Shown piece after piece: positions 57,512 through 64,000 of a stretch of 64,000 nt of DNA (position 1 is the first letter of the stretch; each line of letters begins with the position of its first letter). The notes under the pieces are model-generated. The model saw nothing but the letters and a program-made list of their open reading frames with translations, did not search any database and was not told the DNA's origin. Made by a program: the position numbers and the translations under genes. This DNA comes from Aquilaria yunnanensis (taxonomy: Eukaryota; Streptophyta; Magnoliopsida; Malvales; Thymelaeaceae), in NCBI GenBank assembly GCA_039654915.1, contig CM077597.1:84198001-84262000 (forward strand). Direction: 5' to 3'.

Positions 57512-60038
57512 TGTTGACACCCAATTTCGTCCGGCCATTAAAAAAATTTAAAAAAAAATTAAATAAAAAATTAATTAAAAAAAATATATTATTATTACTA
57601 TTATTATTATTATTATTACTAAAATTTTTTAATTAGTTTAAAATACATTTTTTTTTGTGAAGATCTGATTTAAAATGATATATGTGTGTATATGTGTATG
57701 TTTGAAAGAAAAAAAGAAACCTCCATAAAAATGACAAAATTAAAAAGTTTGAGGTAAAAATGACAAAATTGAGAAGTTTCGGGAAAAATTGACAAAATAT
57801 GAAAGTTCCAGGAGCATTTGGTAGTTTGTCACATCAATTTGGGGCCAGCATAACGGTTCTGGCCCAAATCAACAGAAAACGACAAAATTGTCAAAATCAG
57901 AAGCTTCAGGAACTTATCCAGAGTCTGAGAGACGTAAAGGACTGAAACTGTTATTTTACCAAATTAAAAGATAAGTTTGAATTTAATTAATTTTTAATTA
58001 TGAACAGTCCAGCACCCCTTCCCCTATAAATAGGGGTCCAAATATGTGTGTTAACACAGAGAAAGAGAGAAAAAAAATAGAAAAAAAGATTAGAGCTCCG
58101 TTTTAAAAAAAAAAAAAAATTACAGCTTAGGTTCCTAGTTCTCCTTCCTTTCTCCAGAAAATCCCAAAATTTTGGCCTTTTGACGCTTTGACCATCTTCC
58201 TCCTTCCGTTTTCTTTCACTGCCGTCCCCTGCGCGCCCCTGCCGTCGCTGCCCGTCGCCGTCGCCGTCGTTTTGCTCCGTCGCTGCCGTCACGCCGTCGC
58301 CCGTCGCCTCCCCACGCCTCCGCCGTCGCTCCCACGCCGTCCCGTCGCACGTTTCTCCCTTCTCCGTCGCGTCCCGTCACCCCGAGTTAACCCCCCGACG
58401 TCGCCACCCCTTTTCGGCCGCCGTCCTCGTCACCTCCGTCGACCCAGCTCGCCACCGACGCCGTGCCTAGCCTCCTCCGCCGCGTCGCCCAGCCCCTGCA
58501 CGCCGCCGTTTGAAGTCGTCGCCGTTTCCCCTCCAGCGTCCGCGTCGCCCCTGTTTCTCAGAATTCAAAATTTTGATTTCAGGGAAAACTCCCTTTTAAT
58601 CCTCCATCTTTTCATATTTATTCCTTTTGGTTACTAACCTTATTTTTTTTATCTCTGCAGAACTAATAATAATCTTTATATTGTTTGTTTATTATTATTG
58701 TTATTAGTCACTAACCTTTTAATTTTCGCACAACTAACTTCACTAACTTTTGTTATTGTTATAATTGTTACTAACTTACTAACCTTACTAACCTTTTATT
58801 ATTGTTATAATTGTTACTAACTTACTAACTTCACTAACCTTTATTATTATTGTTATTATTATTAATAACTAACTTTGCTAACTTTATTAACCTTTATTAT
58901 TGTTATTATTACTATTATTAACAACTAATTCTAACAACTAACTTTTATTATCTTTATTATTATTATTATAATTCATGGAAGGTTATACCTCCTATTTATT
59001 TATTATTAGTGGATGGCCAAAAAGCCTCGCTTTATTTATTTGTTTATTATTTATTGACTTTTAATCTTCCTTTATGTGCTTTTTATTTGCATATGATATT
59101 TAATTTCTGCAATTTTTAAGTGGATGGCCAAAAAGCCCCACTTTATTTATTTATTTATTTATTTGTCCTTTATTTACTTTATGTATTTTTTTTATATAAA
59201 TGGTCAAACTTATTTCACTTTCGGCTATAAAAATAAAAATAATAACAAAAAAAGAATTTTTTTTATGTGAATAATTAACTTCATTTGTATGTCTAACAAA
59301 AAAAAATCAATTTTTAACAAAAAAGCCAACCATCTTTTATTATTTTTGGATTACATATTTTTATTTATTTCTTTTAAAGAAAACATTAAAGAAAATCAAT
59401 AAATTTTTTTAAAAGTAATAGTAATTAACAATTTAAGAAAAGTAAAAAAAATAAAAACAACAAAATATTAAAAAATTATGATTAAATAAACAAAAAAAAT
59501 TAATAAAATATTAAATCAATTTCCATATCCGAATGATCCGGCAGGATCCACGGTTTGGAAAATATCAACTTTTTTTGAATAAAAATAAATATAAAGATAA
59601 AAATCCATATTTTACGATATGGATTAAATTATTTAAAATTTCGTCAAATTCCGTGTCCGGGTGACTCGGCAGAGTCCATGGTTCGGAATTAAAACTTCCG
59701 TGTCCGGGTGACTCGGCAGAGTCCATGGTTCGGAAATATCAAATTTTATACAAATTAATTACTGAAGACTTTTAAACCCGTCTTAATTTAAAAATCTACA
59801 TCCGACTAATTCAGTTAAAATTTCTAGTTAGAAAATTAACTGAATATTTTTTTAAAGCAAAGCAAAACAAAATTGAAATCAACTAAGGTACCAATTTTTT
59901 GGCGTTTTAACAAAGTTGTTTTAACGTAACCGTACTCCCGAATCCTCGAACTCTCGCAGACCAATTTTAAGGTATCCAATCGACCTGAGCGAAAACCGAT
60001 TGGTGGCGACTCCCGAAAATGACCCGCACGTTGCCACA
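57512..60038 (+). mobile_element. Solo LTR of the E1/E2 family (2527 bp)
   Basis: TGTTGACACC to TTGCCACA with perfect duplications CCAAT (57507-57511 and 60039-60043). Closer to the E2 LTR than to E1. TATAAATA at 58025-58032, GC-rich island 58190-58560, three hairpin motifs starting near 59523, 59652 and 59697. No primer site or internal DNA follows. Confidence 0.92.
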
Positions 60039-60043
60039 CCAAT

Positions 60044-61028
60044 GTTTTTCTATTTTTTATTTTTCAAATACTATTCTTACTTTCCTAATATAAAGAATTT
60101 ATAAATGATACAAATGTGTTTAAATTTTAAATATTAGAAAAAAATAAAATTTTGAATAATAAAAAAAAAGAAAAATATTAACTTAGTAAACTGAATATAA
60201 AATTCCAATTTTTTAAAAACTTATAAATACTTAAAATATGTTTTATATTTAAATAATTTTGTGTATCAGTGTCAAATATGAAAGTATAGGGATTCAATAT
60301 TACAAAAATGAAAAAATAACAAAGTTTCAACAAAATTATATTTTGGATGAAAATGAATAAAATTTTAATCCAACATTATAGCACATGTTGGGTATTTCTT
60401 TTGTTATACCAAAATTTATTGCATGTCCTTTTAAGAATTCTCCAGCTTCTTCCATTTTCATATAATTCTTTATATGGTCAAACCTGTAGTCAAGGCCTAA
60501 AAATGTGTAATTTAGTTATAACTTTTAAAAAAATAAACCTCCGAACTTTTCTCCTTAATATAGTTAATGTAAGACAAAATAAAAACTTGCAATCACAAAA
60601 TTATTGACTTTATCTTTTAACAATTTCAAAACTACTTCAATGCTATGAGCCTCTACTATGAAATACAATATTCAAATAAAAATTACTTCTATTTTTTTAT
60701 ACAACTTGTAAGTCCTTAGCTCCAAAAAATTTAAAAAGAAATAATATTTTAATACTATTTGGTATAGAATAAGAGATAGCTGCTAAGAATAAAAATTGTT
60801 TTACAATATTAAAAGGGATGACCACGTGGAAAAAATAACTATTATAATTTTTCCAATATTTTAAAACATTGGAAAATGTAAAAAAATTGCTGCAAAATTA
60901 TAATATAAGTAACTAATTCTAATAGCCAATAACATTTTTTTCCTAATTTTTTACCAATGGCCTTTGCTACAATGATAATTTTTTTTATTTTTTATAATAG
61001 GTGTTTGAGTCGTACTTGAATTATATTA
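60044..61028. other. AT-rich sequence without recognised features
   Basis: Long A/T stretches; the short open frame at 60347-60607 has no recognisable motif and is not called. Ends at the TA target of the following element. Confidence 0.4.
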
Positions 61029-61351
61029 CTCCCTTCATCTCGAAACATTTGAACCATTTCATTTCACAAGCAAACCAAGAAAAATATATTGTTTCCCGCA
61101 ATTTTCAAACATTGCCCTATGTGTTCGATATCGTCCTACCGGTCCTCATCCTCCATCATTAATCTCGTCCTCCATCATCGATCATCGTGTCCTTGATTGC
61201 CGATTGCCTCTGTCATTGTTCCGTTGTCGATCTCATCGATTGCCTCCTTAATTGTGGCTTCCATCTTCATCTCCCGTGTTCGGCTTCTATCTATGCCTTC
61301 GGCTTCCATCTCCATTTTAAACTTCCATCTCCAGCTTCTGTCTACACTTTC

Positions 61352-61483
61352 TGTAACGACCCAAGTCCAAAACCAGTTAACGGAACACTGCCCACACCAT
61401 TTGGGCTATCTTTTGGAAAATAATAAGCGCTAGGTGCTTATATTCTGAAACTGGAGCCTATATATCCACATAAGGCTTCCTCA
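61352..61483 (-). repeat. Short LTR (TRIM-like), partial, inverted
   Basis: Starts TGTAACGACCCAAGTCC, the reverse complement of the 3' end of the short LTR copies below, and loses similarity after 'ataaggcttcc'. Confidence 0.65.
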
Positions 61484-61562
61484 TCTTGAAACCATCCATT
61501 TGTAACATAATTTTGAAAGATATCTGATAAAATCCATTTGTAACATAGTCTCATCGTCAATT

Positions 61563-61728
61563 TGTAACATCCCCATATCCTACATGGGTGAATTGTAGGA
61601 AGCCTTATAAGGATATATAGGCTCTAATTCCGGAACATAAGCACTTAGCGCTTATCCTTTTCATAAAGGATAGCCCATGTGATATAGGCAGGTGTTCCGT
61701 TAACCGATTCTGGACTTGGGTCATCATA
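61563..61728 (+). repeat. Short LTR (TRIM-like), 166 bp
   Basis: TGTAACATCCCC to GGACTTGGGTCATCATA, followed by 'gatggtatca', a trace of the iMet primer site. Same length as 62799-62964. The end resembles Cassandra-type TRIM LTRs as I recall them, but no 5S-like segment is visible. Confidence 0.65.
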
Positions 61729-61744
61729 GATGGTATCATCCATA

Positions 61745-62340
61745 ATCATCCATGTGGGATATGGGGGTGTATTTTGAACGCAGTTTTGGCATCCATTTGC
61801 CATATCTCATAATCATAGTGTGCAGCAATAACCCATAAAATTTGGATGGATGTAAGCATGACAACTGGTGAAAAAGTCTCATCATAGTCAGTACCATGAA
61901 TTTGATTAAAACCTTTTACAACCAATCATCCTTTAAAGGTAATCACATTACCATCCATGTTAGTTTTCTTCTTGAAACCTATTTACACCCTATAGGTTTT
62001 ACCCTTTCAGGTGGATCAATCAAAGTCCATACTTGGTTTTTATACATGGATTCTATTTCGGACTTCATGGCCTCTAGTCATTTCTTAGAGACAGGCCCCA
62101 ACATAGCTTGTTGGTAAGCTGTGGATTTATCGTGATCCATGAGCATCACATCACCAGTGTGAGTTACAAGAAATTCATATCTCTTGAGCTCATACCGAAT
62201 CTTACCAGACCTATATGGGCTCTGTACTACAGGAACAAACTCTTGAATCACAACATCTTGTGGTGTCTATTCAGGTTCCGTTTCAAGTTCGATGTCCCCT
62301 TGTTGTTTTTTAATTTCTTCAAGTTCTACTTTCCTCCCAC
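61745..62340 (-). pseudogene. Copia reverse transcriptase fragment (captured)
   Basis: On the minus strand it reads through a few stops as the IN-RT linker and RT start: PYRSGKIRY, AM-x-SEIESMYKNQVW-x-LIDPP, KPIGCK, then VVKGFNQIHGTDYDETFSPVV and QMDAKTAF. It ends abruptly at the MDAKTAF motif against a fragment of the short LTR. Different from the copia at 34821. Confidence 0.8.
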
Positions 62341-62346
62341 TAGTTC

Positions 62347-62433
62347 CTTTTCATAAAGGATAGCCTATGTGGTATGGGCAAATGTTCCATTGACCAATTC
62401 TGGACTTGGGTCATTATAGATGGTATCAGAGCC
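62347..62433 (+). repeat. Short LTR 3' part plus primer binding site
   Basis: The LTR end GGACTTGGGTCATTATA is followed by TGGTATCAGAGCC at 62421-62433, an exact tRNA-iMet primer site, two bases from the LTR end (62418). Confidence 0.75.
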
Positions 62434-62526
62434 AGGTTTGGTTCAAAGTATATGGTAGAGTTTGCCGGTATAGGACGGGAAAACCTCCTTACACTGAGAG
62501 TCCATTTTTAAGTACCTAACACTTAT

Positions 62527-62798
62527 TTTTTTCTAAAGGATAGCCTATGTGGTGTGAGCAGATGTTCCGTTAACCAAATCTGGACTTGGGTCATTATAGA
62601 TAGTATTAGAGCTAACCCGGGAGCATGATGGTGCGGCATTGTGGGTGTGCACATGCATCGTCGACCAGGACTAATCCTAGATTTGAGAGGCTACTTAGCT
62701 AAGGGCTAAGTAGTTCGATTAGAAAGGTTACTTGGTCCAGGGTACCAAGTAATCTGACTGACCCCAACGAGGACATTGGTTACATAAGACGAGTAGTT
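62527..62798 (+). other. Partial short LTR and TRIM-like internal region
   Basis: Begins with another LTR 3' part ending near 62600, a worn primer site ('gatagtattagagc'), then about 190 bp of non-coding internal DNA that includes 'agcatgatggtgcggcattg'. Confidence 0.6.
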
Positions 62799-62964
62799 TG
62801 TAACACCCCCATATCTTACATGGGTGAATTGTGGGAAGTCTTATGTGGATATATAGGCACCAATTCCAGAACATAAGCACCTAGCGCTTATCCTTTTCAT
62901 AAAGAATAGCCCATGTGGTGTAGGCAGGTATTCCGTTGACCGGTTTTGGACTTGGGTCATTATA
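62799..62964 (+). repeat. Short LTR (TRIM-like), 166 bp
   Basis: TGTAACACCCCC to GGACTTGGGTCATTATA; complete, and the best-preserved copy. Confidence 0.7.
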
Positions 62965-63483
62965 CCTTCAGCCTCCAACTCCATTTTTAGCTTCCATCTC
63001 CGTCTTCCATCTGCATCTTCGGTCGTCATCTCTGTCACTATCATTTGTTATGATCTCACCAACGAGAAGGATCTGAGGCTAGCGAGCAGTGTAACGGTTA
63101 CCTCAGTCGAAGATCCTTCCTCCGATTCACCTCAATCAGAGATCATTCCTTCAATTCACTTCGATCGGAGATCCTTCCTCCGGTGTATTGCCTATGTCAC
63201 CTCCAACATTAGTTTCGCTTACAGCCACGGATCAGACAATAAAATGGATTTGAGATCATTCCGGTATTGGCTCAACTGATATCGTAGAAGTAGAGAGGTT
63301 AAGAGTGTAACCAAGTCACTGGATGAAATTTCCAGCAAGGGCACATGAACAAAAATAGATAGCATTAAGAGGGGTATAATGGTAAAGTTGCATGTTAAAA
63401 TTTACTAAAAAAGTAAATTTTGCAAAAAAATTAGGACAACCCAAAATGGAAAATGTTGCAAAGAAAGTGGGACGAAGGGAGTA

Positions 63484-64000
63484 TTTTTTTAATATTGACA
63501 AGATATGTAAACTTTCATATAGTATATATTCATCCAACTTGGAAAACGAACTTAATTATAAAACTTTATATTCAAAGACATGTTTTTATAGTAGAACAAA
63601 CTTAGGCCATACTTGTTAAGTTGAAATTTTAAGTTTTATAAATAATTATTGTATTTGAGATAATTATTTGGCAGTAATATAGAATTAAAGGCAGCATGTT
63701 TGATGAAAAAAAAAAATAAAGAGAAAACCTTAGTGGGAATCTAAGAGTTTTAGCAATGAAGGGAAAGATTAACTCAAAAAATATATATATAATATATGAT
63801 TCTGTAATATAGAGTCAAGTGCAGGCAAGTTTAAAGCAAAAATAAAGCTAAGTGGCAACTAAAGCTCTCTTTTAGTGTTTTATTGCTAATATAACTCTAA
63901 TTAGATAGACAATGAAAAAATTAGATTTCATTAAAACAACAAAATAACTTGTAGTGTAAAGGTAAAAATTTGAACATGCACTTTCATACTTTATATATGT
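63484..64000. other. AT-rich sequence without recognised features
   Basis: No gene or repeat recognised up to the window end. Confidence 0.4.

Larger units (their letters stand above)
61029..63481. mobile_element. Stowaway/mariner-like element with nested insertions
   Basis: Left end CTCCCTTCATCTCGAAACAT; right end, reverse-complemented, CTCCCTTCGTCCCACTTTCT; each is flanked by TA (61027-61028 and 63482-63483). The CTCCCTYC terminus with TA duplication is typical of plant Stowaway and mariner-like elements. Without the nested composite at 61352-62964, about 0.84 kb remains, with no transposase motif, so it is non-autonomous. The internal C/T-rich part ('ttccatctcc' repeats, 61280-61340 and 62965-63030) is of unknown origin. 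Confidence 0.6.

Noticed and set aside
61563..62964. Cassandra-type TRIM with 5S rRNA-like promoter
   Set aside because: The LTR terminus is reminiscent of Cassandra, but no 5S A-box/C-box-like segment is visible in the 166-bp LTR.

Overview
This is nuclear DNA of a flowering plant, probably a eudicot with a repeat-rich genome. Apart from two unassigned AT-rich stretches, almost everything recognisable is transposable-element DNA. I see no ordinary host gene with exons and introns, and no rRNA, tRNA or organelle sequence.

Layout. (1) 1-16767: element E1, a Ty3/gypsy LTR retrotransposon of the Tat/Ogre type whose 5' LTR is cut by the window edge. It has a tRNA-type primer site, a gag gene and no pol. 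Between gag and the 3' LTR lie three tandem genes for small Cys/Arg-rich proteins, a LONELY GUY (LOG)-type gene, and a hairpin-rich tandem array, followed by the polypurine tract and 3' LTR. (2) 16813-17947, 34473-38496 and 48437-49878: one degenerate Ty1/copia element, split by two later insertions. (3) 17948-34472: element E2, an older sister of E1 with the same cargo (three Cys/Arg-rich genes plus LOG), a decayed gag and a different hairpin array; it sits in the copia leader. (4) 38497-48436: a structurally intact minus-strand chromodomain Ty3/gypsy element (Tekay-like) with apparently identical 2523-bp LTRs and perfect 5-bp target duplications, inserted in the copia RNase H region. (5) 49884-53500: AT-rich DNA with a roughly 0.93-kb direct duplication and a LINE remnant. 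(6) 53501-56835: a minus-oriented solo LTR of another chromovirus-like family. (7) 57512-60038: a solo LTR of the E1/E2 family. (8) 61029-63481: a Stowaway/mariner-like element carrying a nested composite of short LTRs (TRIM-like) and a copia reverse-transcriptase fragment.

The most interesting system is the E1/E2 family. It is non-autonomous, having lost pol at the same junction in both copies. It carries a conserved four-gene cassette in sense orientation. Three of the four genes, LOG included, have a TATA box a short way upstream inside a common spacer sequence. The small proteins have a basic YA-K/R-KRRAK stretch running into a C-x2-C-x4-C-x3-C finger, reminiscent of the cysteine-rich nucleic-acid-binding proteins of carla- and vitivirus-type plant RNA viruses. 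LOG enzymes release active cytokinin. A retrotransposon carrying a possible RNA-binding or silencing-suppressor gene family and a hormone-activation gene would be unusual. The resemblance and function are inference; the architecture, its repetition in two insertions and the open frames are visible in the sequence.
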